From an uncultured Sterolibacteriaceae bacterium (lineage in GTDB: Bacteria; Pseudomonadota; Gammaproteobacteria; Burkholderiales; Rhodocyclaceae), in contig CALARK010000022.1 of assembly GCA_937888595.1 (NCBI GenBank), positions 1 through 64,000 of the forward strand: 64,000 bases of DNA. Reading direction: 5' to 3'. Positions 44,033 to 57,300 of the stretch are shown in pieces (within the stretch, counting starts at the first letter, position 1; every line of letters starts with the position of its first letter). The notes under the pieces are model-generated. The model had not been told where the DNA came from and did no database searches. It worked only from the letters and a program-made list of their open reading frames with translations. The translations under genes were made by a program, and so were the position numbers.

Positions 44033-44066
44033 CCCCGCGGGTTTCCCCGCGAGGCTATTCTGTCCG
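44033..44066 (-). terminator. Probable terminator after aceA
   Basis: AGCC-C-CGCGGG and CCCGCG-A-GGCT pair with one mismatch around TTTC; the minus-strand tail is TTCTACTTAT, a weak T-tract. Confidence 0.55.
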
Positions 44067-44127
44067 TAGCACCTGCTGTGCTACGGCTCCACTCCCTCTG
44101 TGTCGAGGGATCGGTCAATCCACTTGG

Positions 44128-45438
44128 TCAGTGGAATTGTTCCTCCTCCGTCGAGCCGGTCAGCGCCTTGACGCTGGACGACCCGCCCTGGATCACGGTG
44201 GTGACGTCGTCGAAGTAGCCGGCGCCGACTTCCTGCTGGTGCGAGACGAAGGTGTAGCCCTGCTCGCGCGCCTTGAATTCCGGCTCCTGGACCATCTCGA
44301 CATAGTGCTTCATACCCTCGCCCTGGGCGTAGGCCTGGGCGAACTGGAAGGTGTTGTACCAGTTGATGTGGATGCCCGCGAGGGTGATGAACTGGTACTT
44401 GTAGCCCAGTGCGGACAGCTCCTCCTGGAACTTGGCGATGGTCTTGTCGTCGAGGTTCTTCTTCCAGTTGAACGACGGCGAGCAGTTGTAGGACAGCAGC
44501 TTGCCGGGGCAGGCGGCCAGCACGGCCTGGGCGAACTCGCGGGCGAAACCGAGGTCGGGCGTGCCGGTTTCGCACCACACCAGGTCGGCGTAGGGGGCAT
44601 ACGCTATCCCACGGGAAATGGCCTGCTCCAGGCCGTTCTTGACGCGGTAGAAGCCTTCCTGGGTGCGCTCGCCGGTGAGGAAGGGCTTGTCGTTCTCGTC
44701 GTAGTCGGAAGTCAGCAGGTTGGCGGCCTCGGCGTCGGTGCGGGCCAGCACGATGGTCGGCGCGCCCATCACGTCGGCGGCGAAGCGCGCGGAAATCAGC
44801 TTCTCGACCGCTTCGCGGGTCGGCACCAGCACCTTGCCACCCATGTGGCCGCACTTCTTGACGGCGGCGAGCTGGTCCTCGAAGTGCACGCCGGCGGCGC
44901 CGGCGGCGATCATGTTCTTCATCAGTTCGAAGGCGTTCAGCACGCCGCCGAAGCCGGCTTCGGCGTCCGCCACGATCGGCAGGAAGTAGTCGATGAACTC
45001 CTTGCTGCCCGGCTCGATGCCGCGCGACCACTGGATTTCGTCGGCACGCTTGAAGGTGTTGTTGATGCGGCGGACCATGGTCGGCACGGAGTCGTAGGCG
45101 TAGAGCGACTGGTCCGGATACATGGTCTCGGAGGTGTTGCCGTCGGCGGCGACCTGCCAGCCGGACAGATAGACGGCTTCGAGGCCGGCCTTGGCCTGCT
45201 GCATGGCCTGGCCAGCGGTGATCGCGCCGAAGGCGTTTACGTAGCCCTTCTTGGCGCCGCCGTTGACCTTTTCCCACAGCTTTTCCGCGCCGCGCTTGGC
45301 GAGCGTGTATTCGATCTGCTGCGAGCCGCGCAGACGCACGACGTCGGCGGCGGAGTAGCCGCGCTTGACGCCTTTCCAGCGGGGGTTGGTCGCCCAGTCT
45401 TTTTCCAGGGCGGCGATTTGGGCTTTGCGATCGGTCAT
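44128..45438 (-). CDS. aceA: Isocitrate lyase
   Basis: Cleaves isocitrate to succinate and glyoxylate, first step of the glyoxylate bypass. The 436-residue protein has the catalytic loop KKCGHMGGKV, VHFEDQLAA, VLARTDAEAA and SYNCSPSFNW. Start ATG 45438 gives MTDRKAQI; an upstream in-frame extension would include the promoter. A clear sigma70 promoter (minus-strand TTGTTG-N17-TATACT) and an adjacent palindrome lie upstream. Confidence 0.97.
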   Translation of the reverse strand: MTDRKAQIAALEKDWATNPRWKGVKRGYSAADVVRLRGSQQIEYTLAKRGAEKLWEKVNGGAKKGYVNAFGAITAGQAMQQAKAGLEAVYLSGWQVAADGNTSETMYPDQSLYAYDSVPTMVRRINNTFKRADEIQWSRGIEPGSKEFIDYFLPIVADAEAGFGGVLNAFELMKNMIAAGAAGVHFEDQLAAVKKCGHMGGKVLVPTREAVEKLISARFAADVMGAPTIVLARTDAEAANLLTSDYDENDKPFLTGERTQEGFYRVKNGLEQAISRGIAYAPYADLVWCETGTPDLGFAREFAQAVLAACPGKLLSYNCSPSFNWKKNLDDKTIAKFQEELSALGYKYQFITLAGIHINWYNTFQFAQAYAQGEGMKHYVEMVQEPEFKAREQGYTFVSHQQEVGAGYFDDVTTVIQGGSSSVKALTGSTEEEQFH

Positions 45439-45490
45439 GGTTGCGTCCTCTCGTTGGTGGTTGGGGGCGATGTCGCGAATGCGTCGGCGC

Positions 45491-45519
45491 AGTATAGGCA
45501 AGTTTTTGCAAAGCAACAA
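45491..45519 (-). promoter_or_regulatory. Sigma70 promoter of aceA
   Basis: Minus-strand TTGTTG (45514-45519), 17 bp spacer, TATACT (45491-45496). It lies about 53 bp upstream of the ATG. Confidence 0.7.
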
Positions 45520-45520
45520 G

Positions 45521-45536
45521 TGTCTTATATAAGACA
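45521..45536. promoter_or_regulatory. Perfect palindrome upstream of aceA
   Basis: TGTCTTATATAAGACA is a perfect 16-bp palindrome placed directly upstream of the aceA -35 element, where an activator would bind. A related sequence precedes aceB. Confidence 0.65.
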
Positions 45537-45577
45537 TATGATAGAAAGATTTGATGGGTGTCGAAGTCTCTGCCCCG

Positions 45578-45601
45578 GAAGTCGGCGCCGGCGGGACGGC
45601 G
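45578..45601 (+). repeat. Dispersed repeat, copy 15
   Basis: Exact core GTCGGCGCCGGCGGGACGG on the plus strand, in the 339-bp region between divergent aceA and rhlE. The rest of that region holds the aceA promoter and a TAGAAT element at 45626-45631. Confidence 0.92.
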
Positions 45602-45777
45602 ACCACAGGGCAGGGCGTCTGGTGCTAGAATCGCGTCCGCACCACCCGCCTCGTCAGTCGATCGGTCGTGCCGCGTGCCGGAACTTCCCCGCCGCGCAAA
45701 TCCATCCACGTCAGCGTTTCCGCCCCGACTGGTTCGTGCCTATCCGGTACGAGTGGCCGATTCCAGGAGAAGTCCCC

Positions 45778-47087
<1,310 letters not shown>

Positions 47088-47094
<7 letters not shown>

Positions 47095-47587
47095 ACGAGG
47101 GGTTCTGCGCTGACGATGACGCCGTCTTCGTCGGCGTAGAGCCATTCTCCCGGCACGAAGTCGATGCCGGCGAAAGACACGGTGATCCCTGCATCGCCGA
47201 GGTTCTTCTTGATGGTCTTGAGCGGGGTGGTGCCGAGCGCGAAGACGCCGAGGTCCATGGTGGCAATCGCTTTCGAGTCACGGATGCCGCCCCAGATAAC
47301 GAGGCCGGCCCAATGGTTCTTGACCGCGAGTGCTGCGAGCTGGTCACCCAGCAGGGCGCGACGCAGGCTGCCGCCGCCATCGATCACCAGCACGCGGCCT
47401 TCACCCGGCGTATCAAGCATCTGGCGGACGAGGCCGTTGTCCTCGAAGAGCTTCAGCGTGGCGATGCGGCCGTGGAAGGCGGCTCTGCCTCCGTAGCTGC
47501 GAAAGATCGACGCGGCCACCCGAACACCGGGCACCTTGCCTTCGTGGGCGTCGCAGAGGTCCGCCGTGGCAAAGTCGGTCGTTTTCA

Positions 47588-47588
<1 letters not shown>
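47088..47588 (-). CDS. rraA: RraA family protein (RNase E regulator or HMG/CHA aldolase homologue)
   Basis: A 166-residue RraA-like protein with TADLCDAHEG, VIDGGGSLRRALLGD and WGGIRDSKAIATMDLGVFA. In E. coli RraA inhibits RNase E; the same fold also includes HMG/CHA aldolases, and the two are hard to separate by sequence. Short length and the adjacent rhlE favour RraA. The ATG overlaps the clpA stop (TGATG), so the order is clpS-clpA-rraA. Confidence 0.88.
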
Positions 47589-49867
<2,279 letters not shown>

Positions 49868-49890
49868 CCCGGTCTCTTCCTTTCGTTGCT

Positions 49891-50211
49891 TCAGTTTTCT
49901 TCCATCACGCAGGCAAGCGGATGCTGGTGGCGCCGGGCAAAGGCGCCGACCTGCTCGACCTTGGTGGCGGCGAGGTCGCGTGGAAACAGGCCGCAGACGC
50001 CGCGCCCCTTGCGGTGCACGTTCAGCATGACGACCGTCGCCTGTTCGCGATTCATGCGGAAGAACTTTTCCAGCACCACCACCACGAAATCCATCGGCGT
50101 GAAGTCGTCATTCAGCAGGATTACCTTGTAGAGCGGCGGCGGCTTGATCTGCTGCCGTTCCGGCTCGAGGGCGATCCCCGCTTCCGGGCGAGTCTGCTTG
50201 CGTGTTGCCAT
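49891..50211 (-). CDS. clpS: ATP-dependent Clp protease adaptor ClpS
   Basis: The N-end-rule adaptor that delivers substrates to ClpA. The 106-residue protein shows YKVILLNDDFTPMDFVV, FFRMNREQA and the HxxGxG segment NVHRKGRGVCGLF. Located directly upstream of clpA on the same strand and transcribed from the region shared with cspA. Confidence 0.95.
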   Translation of the reverse strand: MATRKQTRPEAGIALEPERQQIKPPPLYKVILLNDDFTPMDFVVVVLEKFFRMNREQATVVMLNVHRKGRGVCGLFPRDLAATKVEQVGAFARRHQHPLACVMEEN

Positions 50212-50340
50212 GCGATGATTCTAATGTGAATAAAACACCATGCAACCGGACCGCCATCAGGGGAAAAGCGGGTGAAAAACGCCGCCTTGTTTCGCGCTGG
50301 GCGGGCCTTTCGTCATGCTGTCATGCAGCATAGAAATATG

Positions 50341-50369
50341 TTGACGCAGTGGGTAAAACTGCGTAAAAG
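50341..50369 (+). promoter_or_regulatory. Promoter-like element with internal inverted repeat upstream of cspA
   Basis: TTGACG, 17 bp, TAAAAG on the plus strand; ACGCAGT-N7-ACTGCGT (50344-50364) is a perfect 7-bp inverted repeat filling the spacer. It would give a leader of about 175 nt before cspA, as expected for cold-shock mRNAs. The 339-bp gap between clpS and cspA holds no gene I can support. Confidence 0.5.
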
Positions 50370-50550
50370 GCGGCCGTGTTTGGTTCAAGATTTACCTCAG
50401 TGCCGCAACCCCTGCAGTCCTTTCAGATTTCTGATTCGCCGCTTGGGCCTCTTGTGCATCCGCGCTGTCGAGAACTTGCAACACAAACATGTCGCCGCCT
50501 GATCGATTCTGGTCGGCCGGATATATGTCACGTTTTATGAAAGAGGTTTT

Positions 50551-50754
50551 ATGGCAACGGGTACCGTCAAGTGGTTCAATGACGCCAAGGGCTTCGGTTT
50601 CATCACTCCCGATGATGGCAGCGAAGACCTTTTTGCGCATTTCTCCGCGATCAACATGCAGGGCTTCAAGTCCCTGAAAGAGGGCGAAAAGGTCAGCTTC
50701 GAAGTCGTGCAGGGCCCCAAGGGCAAGCAGGCTTCGAATATCCAGAAGGCCTGA
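50551..50754 (+). CDS. Cold-shock protein of the CspA family
   Basis: A 67-residue single cold-shock domain with RNP1 (KGFGFITP) and RNP2 (DLFAHFSAI), which binds single-stranded RNA and melts secondary structure. The start follows GAGGTTTT. It is probably induced by cold or growth change through its long leader. A repeat copy and a strong terminator follow. Confidence 0.95.
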   Translation: MATGTVKWFNDAKGFGFITPDDGSEDLFAHFSAINMQGFKSLKEGEKVSFEVVQGPKGKQASNIQKA

Positions 50755-50779
50755 TTTTGACGGCTCGGTTGCGTTAATC

Positions 50780-50803
50780 CGCCGTCTTGCCAGCGCCGAC
50801 TTT
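50780..50803 (-). repeat. Dispersed repeat, copy 16
   Basis: AAAGTCGGCGCTGGCAAGAC then GGCG on the minus strand, between cspA and its terminator. Confidence 0.82.
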
Positions 50804-50813
50804 CCTGGCGCTG

Positions 50814-50849
50814 AAACAAAAAACCCGCCGACTGGCGGGTTTTTTGTTT
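50814..50849. terminator. Bidirectional Rho-independent terminator
   Basis: CCCGCC-GACT-GGCGGG flanked by AAACAAAAAA and TTTTTTGTTT; shared by cspA and convergent icd. Confidence 0.92.
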
Positions 50850-50864
50850 GTATCGCAAGCGTGG

Positions 50865-52109
<1,245 letters not shown>

Positions 52110-52226
52110 GCCTGCTCCAGTGGTGTCGGTTGCGAATTTTTTTATTATCCATGAAAACGAGCTTATAGGCTAGCGGTCGAATGCTAGAATCGCTTCGCTT
52201 TGATTTCATAAAAATACATGTAAAAC

Positions 52227-54023
52227 ATGAACCTATCCGTAAAAATGGCGGCGGATGCCGATGCCGCGACAGCCGCCCAGGCGCTGCTGATCGCCCAGAC
52301 GCTGGTTGAAGGCTTCAACAAGCACTACCGCCTGTTCCGGGAAAGTTCGGCCGGTGCCAAGGCCCTGTTCGAGCGGGGCGACTGGACGGCCGTGCAGCGC
52401 GCCGTGAGGGAGCGCATCCAGTTCTACGACGACCGGGTGGCGGAAACCGTCGAGCGCCTGCATCGCGAGTTCAATGCCGAAACGGTCGATGACGTCGTCT
52501 GGCAGCAGGCCAAGCTCTACTACATCGGCCTGCTCACCAACCACGATCAGCCGGAGCTCGCCGAGACCTTCTTCAACTCGGTCTTCTGCAAGATCCTGCA
52601 TCGGACTTACTTCCACAACGATTTCATCTTCGTGCGGCCGGCGATCTCGACCGAGTACATCGAGTCCGACCCGCCGTCCTACCGCAGCTACTACCCGAAT
52701 GCCTCGGGCTTTCGCGAAACGATCCGCCAGATCCTGCTCGATTTCGGCTGGCAGCGCCCCTTTGCCGATCTCGATCGCGATGTCGATGACATCCGCCAGG
52801 CCGTCCTCGAGCATTTTCCGGAATTGCCGCAGCGCGAAGTGAATTTCCAGATCCAGGTGCTGGCCTCAGCCTTCTACCGTAACAAGGCGGCCTACGTGAT
52901 CGGCAAGGCGATCAACGGTCCCCACGAATATCCATTCGCGGTTCCCGTGCTGCATGATTCCGCAGGCCGGCTGACGGTCGATGCGATCCTGCTCGATCCA
53001 GGCTGGATCAGCCTGCTGTTCTCGCTGTCGCGGGCCTACTTCATGGTGGACATGCAGGTGCCGGCCAATACCGTGCAGTTCCTGCGCTCGATCATGCCGC
53101 ACAAGCCGCGTGCCGAGCTCTACTCGATGCTCGGCCTCGGCAAGCAGGGCAAGACCTCCTTCTACCGTGGCCTGTTCTCGCACCTGCATCATTCGGCCGA
53201 CCAGTTCATCGTCGCGCCGGGTATCCGCGGCCTCGTCATGCTGGTGTTCACCCTGCCGTCCTACCCCTACGTTTTCAAGGTGATCAAGGACAAGTTCGGC
53301 GTCACCAAGGAAGTCGACCATGCCACCGTCAAGCGCAAGTACCAGCTTGTCAAGCAGGTGGATCGCGTCGGCCGCATGGCGGATACCCTGGAGTTCTCGC
53401 AGGTCGCCCTGCCGAAGCAGCGCTTCTCGCCCGAACTGCTCGATGAGCTGCGCCGCGAGATCCCCTCGCTGCTCGAGGAGGACGATGACGAGATCATCAT
53501 CAAGCACCTCTACATCGAGCGGCGCATGGATCCGCTCAATCTGTACCTCGAGCGCGCCGAAAAGGCCGGGCGCGATGACCTGATCGAGCCGGCGGTGATC
53601 GAATACGGCAATGCCATCCGCGAACTGGCGATCGCCAACATCTTCCCCGGCGACATGCTGTGGAAGAACTTCGGCGTCACCCGCTACGGCCGCGTGGTGT
53701 TCTACGACTACGACGAGATCGAGTACATGACCGACTGCAACTTCCGCCGCATCCCGCCGGCACCGAACGAGGAGGCCGAGATGTCCGGCGAGCCGTGGTA
53801 TTCGGTCGGCAAGAACGACATCTTCCCGGAGGAATTCGCCACCTTCCTGCTCACCTCGCCGAAGATCCGCGCCGCCTTCATGCGCCACCACGCCGACCTG
53901 CTCGACGTCACGTTCTGGCAGCAGGCGCAGGACGATATCCGCCGTGGCGCCATTCGCGACTTTTTCCCGTATCCCGAGGAATTGCGTTTTTGCAATCGCT
54001 TTGGCGGGGGGTGCCCGAAATGA
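52227..54023 (+). CDS. aceK: Isocitrate dehydrogenase kinase/phosphatase
   Basis: AceK phosphorylates Icd to divert isocitrate into the glyoxylate bypass and reverses this when needed. The 598-residue protein has the N-terminal regulatory domain and a kinase fold with the ATP loop APGIRGLVMLVFTLPSYPYVFKVIKD in parts (PGIRGLVM, VFKVIKD) and the catalytic-loop equivalent near NFGVTRYGRVVFYDYDE. Unusually it is next to icd rather than behind aceBA. A TAGAAT -10 is at 52185-52190. DUF192 follows with an ATGA overlap. Confidence 0.96.
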   Translation: MNLSVKMAADADAATAAQALLIAQTLVEGFNKHYRLFRESSAGAKALFERGDWTAVQRAVRERIQFYDDRVAETVERLHREFNAETVDDVVWQQAKLYYIGLLTNHDQPELAETFFNSVFCKILHRTYFHNDFIFVRPAISTEYIESDPPSYRSYYPNASGFRETIRQILLDFGWQRPFADLDRDVDDIRQAVLEHFPELPQREVNFQIQVLASAFYRNKAAYVIGKAINGPHEYPFAVPVLHDSAGRLTVDAILLDPGWISLLFSLSRAYFMVDMQVPANTVQFLRSIMPHKPRAELYSMLGLGKQGKTSFYRGLFSHLHHSADQFIVAPGIRGLVMLVFTLPSYPYVFKVIKDKFGVTKEVDHATVKRKYQLVKQVDRVGRMADTLEFSQVALPKQRFSPELLDELRREIPSLLEEDDDEIIIKHLYIERRMDPLNLYLERAEKAGRDDLIEPAVIEYGNAIRELAIANIFPGDMLWKNFGVTRYGRVVFYDYDEIEYMTDCNFRRIPPAPNEEAEMSGEPWYSVGKNDIFPEEFATFLLTSPKIRAAFMRHHADLLDVTFWQQAQDDIRRGAIRDFFPYPEELRFCNRFGGGCPK

Positions 54024-54451
54024 GAAAACTGCTCCTGCTGGCCGTGTTGATGACGAGCCTCGTGCAGGCGCGTGAGTTACCGGTCATGGAGCTGACCGCC
54101 GGGTTTCACCGTATCGAAGCGGAGGTCGCGGCCAACAATCCGGACCGCATGCAGGGCCTGATGCACCGCAAGGCCATGCCGCAACAGCATGGCATGCTGT
54201 TCGTCTTCCCGAGTTCCGCACCCCATTGTTTCTGGATGAAGAACACGCTGATTCCGCTTTCCATCGCCTTTCTCGACGAGCGCGGGCACATCCTCAATAT
54301 CGAGGAAATGCAGCCGCAGACCGAGAACAACCACTGCGCCGCGAAGCCGGCACGATTCGCACTGGAGATGAATGCCGGCTGGTTTGCCCAGCGCGGCATC
54401 CGTCCCGGCGACCCGATCGGTGGTCTCGAGCGGGCGCCGCGAGGACAGTAG
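54020..54451 (+). CDS. DUF192 family exported protein
   Basis: A 143-residue protein with a signal peptide (about 1-17) and a DUF192 beta-barrel: RMQGLMHRKAMPQQHGMLFVFP, FWMKNTLIPLSIAFLD and LEMNAGWFAQRGIRPGD. The family is periplasmic and of unknown function. It overlaps the aceK stop and is therefore cotranslated. Confidence 0.9.
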   Translation: MRKLLLLAVLMTSLVQARELPVMELTAGFHRIEAEVAANNPDRMQGLMHRKAMPQQHGMLFVFPSSAPHCFWMKNTLIPLSIAFLDERGHILNIEEMQPQTENNHCAAKPARFALEMNAGWFAQRGIRPGDPIGGLERAPRGQ

Positions 54452-54512
54452 CGATGACCAGTTAGCTCGACTGCCGGGCTGGAGTGCGCCAGGCGGGTGG
54501 CGTGCGGTCAGT

Positions 54513-55031
54513 TCAACCGTAATAGAGCTCGGAACGCCCGCGCATGCGTCCGCGCCCGTGACCCGAACGCTCGGTCTTGCCGGCATGATCACCCAATCCG
54601 ACCCGCCAGTGGCGGACGGCCTCACGGAACAGCTTTTCCTCGCCGTCGGCCAACACGCCGTCGCTGCCGATGACTGCGGCGATCATTTCCAGCAAGATGC
54701 GGCGGTCCTGGCGGTTGCGAATCTCGGAGAACAGCCCGGTGACCGTCTCCGGAGGCAGCACATAGTCGCCGGCGCCGATGGGCAGGCGGACGATGTCGCT
54801 GCAAAAGTCGAACAGGACCTGGAAGAAGTCTTCGCGGTCGATCCCGAGCGCGCTGAACATGCCGTGGCGACCGAGGGCCTCCAGTTCGGAAATGTCGAGG
54901 CGTCCATCGGCGAGCAGCGCCAGTGCGATCAGACGTGCCTTCGCGCGCGGGCTGTCGGTCGGATACGCGCGGAGCGCATGGGTGGGGGCGGTATGGGGGC
55001 TGAGCATTTCGCGGGCTTGCAGGGTCATCAT
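54513..55031 (-). CDS. TerB-like protein
   Basis: A 172-residue, mostly helical cytoplasmic protein. The pattern ALALLADGRLDISELEAL and the repeated MIAAVIGSDGVLADGEEKLFREAV resemble the acidic metal-binding helices of TerB tellurite-resistance proteins. No other ter genes are near, so a role in tellurite response is not implied. AGGAG precedes the start. Divergent from a LysR gene. Confidence 0.65.
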   Translation of the reverse strand: MMTLQAREMLSPHTAPTHALRAYPTDSPRAKARLIALALLADGRLDISELEALGRHGMFSALGIDREDFFQVLFDFCSDIVRLPIGAGDYVLPPETVTGLFSEIRNRQDRRILLEMIAAVIGSDGVLADGEEKLFREAVRHWRVGLGDHAGKTERSGHGRGRMRGRSELYYG

Positions 55032-55153
55032 GAGCTTGTCTCCTGTGGTGCCCGGCGCGGGACATCCGCGTCGGCAGCAACAATGTATGGAAGTAAAGCC
55101 TCAGAATAAATCGATGAAAATGGATATCAACTTTCCATAAAATGGGACTGATC

Positions 55154-56083
55154 ATGCGCCCTCACGATCTCAACTACCATCATCTCTATTACTTCTGGGC
55201 GGTCGCCAAGGAAGGCAGCATCACGCGTGCGGCGCGGCGCCTCGGGCTGTCGGTGCAGACCATCAGCACCCAGCTCGGACAGCTGGAGCGCCAGCTCGGG
55301 CAGGCGCTGCTGGCGCCGCAGGGCCGCAGCCTGGTCCTGACCGAGGCGGGGCGCATGGCGCTCGCCCATGCCGAGCAGATCTTCCATCTCGGCGAGCAGT
55401 TGCGGCAGTCCCTGGCGGAACCGCAGCAGCGACGCCCGCGGCTTGCCGTCGGCATCACCGATGCGGTACCGAAGTTGGCGACATTCCGCTTGCTCGAAAG
55501 CGTGCTGCAACCGCCGCTGGCGGTCAGGCTCGCTTGTATCGAAGGCGATTTCGAGCATCTGCTGGGCGAGTTGGCGCTCAACCGCCTCGACCTGGTGATT
55601 GCCGACCGCTCGGCGCCGCAACGTGCGAACCTGAAGTTGCAATCGCATCTGCTGGGCGAAGTGGAGATGGGCCTGTTCGGCACCCCCGAACTGGCGGAGC
55701 GGTATTCCTTCGAATTTCCACAGGGTTTGGACGGGGCGCCGCTGTTGCTGCCGGCGCGCAGCGATCCCTTGCGTGGCGCTCTGGATGCCTGGTTCGAGGC
55801 TCAGCGCCTCCGTCCCGAGATCGTCGGCGAATTTACCGACAGCGCCCTGCTCAAGACTTTCGGTCGTGCCGGACTGGGGTTGTTTCCCGCGCCGGTGGCG
55901 ATGCGCGATGACATTGCCGCGCAATATCGTGGCGTGATGGTCGGGCCGCTGCGTGGCGTCAGCGAACGCTGGTACGCCCTCTGCACGCCGCGACGGGTGC
56001 AGCACGCCGCCGTGACACAGATTCTGGCCAGCGGCCGGCAGCCCTGGATGTCAACTACAGCGAAGGAATCGCAGGGTGCGTGA
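55154..56083 (+). CDS. LysR family regulator, NhaR-like
   Basis: A 309-residue LysR-type regulator. The opening LNYHHLYYFWAVAKEGSI and QTISTQLGQLE are characteristic of the NhaR subgroup, which activates the Na+/H+ antiporter gene nhaA in enteric bacteria; no nhaA is in the window. An in-frame ATG at 55142 is an alternative start. Target genes are unknown; neighbours are a TerB-like gene and psiE. Confidence 0.87.
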   Translation: MRPHDLNYHHLYYFWAVAKEGSITRAARRLGLSVQTISTQLGQLERQLGQALLAPQGRSLVLTEAGRMALAHAEQIFHLGEQLRQSLAEPQQRRPRLAVGITDAVPKLATFRLLESVLQPPLAVRLACIEGDFEHLLGELALNRLDLVIADRSAPQRANLKLQSHLLGEVEMGLFGTPELAERYSFEFPQGLDGAPLLLPARSDPLRGALDAWFEAQRLRPEIVGEFTDSALLKTFGRAGLGLFPAPVAMRDDIAAQYRGVMVGPLRGVSERWYALCTPRRVQHAAVTQILASGRQPWMSTTAKESQGA

Positions 56084-56181
56084 GACGTTGCCATCCTGAC
56101 TGCGGACATTCGCCTTCAGGGTTTTGCGCTAAAGTTCCGCTGCGCACGCTTGCCGCCCTTATCGACTGACCCCTGTCTGCC

Positions 56182-56631
56182 ATGGATATCCGTTCCCGCA
56201 CTTTCGACCGCTTGCGCGGCATTTTCAGTCGTGGTCTCGATTTCGTCGAGTATGTCGGCCTGATGGTGATCGGCCTCGCCACCACGGTGGCGATGTATCA
56301 CGAGGTGACGGTGATGATCGCCGCCAGCAAGGTGCAACTGGCCGATCTGCTGTTGATGTTTCTCTATCTCGAAGTCCTGGCGATGATCGGTCAGTACTTC
56401 AAGTCCGGCCAGTTGCCGGTGCGCTTCCCCATGTACATCGCGATGGTGGCATTGGCGCGCTACCTGATCCTCGATATCAAGGAAATGACGGAATGGCGCA
56501 TGCTGGCAGTCGCCATGGCGATCTTCCTGCTGACGCTGGGCGTGCTGCTGATCCGCTACGGCCATGTGCGCTTTCCCTATCGCGAGGATGCCGACGAGGA
56601 CAATACGGACAAGCCTTTCGTCAAGCAGTAA
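56182..56631 (+). CDS. PsiE family membrane protein
   Basis: A 149-residue protein with four predicted helices and the PsiE pattern (FVEYVGLMVIGLATTVAMYHEV, LLLMFLYLEVLAMIGQYF, MYIAMVALARYLILD). PsiE is phosphate-starvation-inducible in E. coli, but its role is not known. Convergent with the sulfur operon, with a repeat copy in the 33-bp gap. Confidence 0.88.
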   Translation: MDIRSRTFDRLRGIFSRGLDFVEYVGLMVIGLATTVAMYHEVTVMIAASKVQLADLLLMFLYLEVLAMIGQYFKSGQLPVRFPMYIAMVALARYLILDIKEMTEWRMLAVAMAIFLLTLGVLLIRYGHVRFPYREDADEDNTDKPFVKQ

Positions 56632-56641
56632 CCGGGCGGCC

Positions 56642-56665
56642 CGCCGTCCTGCCGGCGCCGATTTT
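56642..56665 (-). repeat. Dispersed repeat, copy 17
   Basis: AAAATCGGCGCCGGCAGGAC then GGCG on the minus strand. Its A/T-rich end merges with the stop codon of the cytochrome c gene. Confidence 0.87.
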
Positions 56666-57300
56666 TACCTGGGTTGGCGGTACCACGCGATCAGCGCAGC
56701 CAGTTCCTCCGTGCTGAACGGGTTGGCCAGTGCGCTGCTACTGTTGCCGCGCACGCCGAGCCAGAGCCGGGCGGCGAACTCCTCCGGCGGCATCGAGTGC
56801 GCCTGGACGGTGAGGTTCTTGGCGGGCAGGAGGTGGTCGTCTGTCGCAGGGGTGTCGTGGCAACCCGCGCAGGTGGCGCGGTGAATCGATTCGCCGAGTG
56901 CCAGGGTATTGCGCGTCGGGGCCGCACCGAGCAGCCGTTCGGCGGCAAAGGGATGGCGCCGTTGCAGCACATTCAGTTGCGTGCGCAGTGCCGGCCAGGC
57001 GCGTCGCCCGGCCGCGGTGCGCAGCGGCGGAACGACCGAGGCATCGCCACCGGCACGACGCAATGCCAGGGGCAGCGAGGCGAGCCCCCCTGCCAGACGC
57101 TGTTCGAGACCGGTACGTTCCAGGGGAGGCAGCGTTTCCTGTATCAGGCGTCGAACGTCGCCGGCCAGGATGGCGATTTCGGCGGCGAGATGCCGTGCGT
57201 GTGCGCTGTCATCCTCAGCCCGGGCAGTACTGGGGACCGCCCAGCCAAGGGCGGCCCCCAGGATCAAGCACTGCAGCCGAAGAGACGGCGCGAACCTCAA
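56665..57300 (-). CDS. Exported monohaem cytochrome c of the sulfur operon
   Basis: A 211-residue protein with a signal peptide (about 1-28), a long helical region (about 35-125) unlike a plain cytochrome, and one haem site CAGCH at 144-148 followed by a class I-like tail with SMPPEEF. A TTG start overlapping the rhodanese stop (TTGA) is the best fit; no ATG is available. As the last gene of the sulfur operon it may accept electrons from sulfur oxidation in the periplasm. Confidence 0.78.
   Translation of the reverse strand: MRFAPSLRLQCLILGAALGWAVPSTARAEDDSAHARHLAAEIAILAGDVRRLIQETLPPLERTGLEQRLAGGLASLPLALRRAGGDASVVPPLRTAAGRRAWPALRTQLNVLQRRHPFAAERLLGAAPTRNTLALGESIHRATCAGCHDTPATDDHLLPAKNLTVQAHSMPPEEFAARLWLGVRGNSSSALANPFSTEELAALIAWYRQPR

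Noticed and set aside
50272..50502. A 76-codon open frame between clpS and cspA
   Set aside because: No ribosome-binding site and atypical composition; it spans the promoter-like element with inverted repeat and the cold-shock leader.
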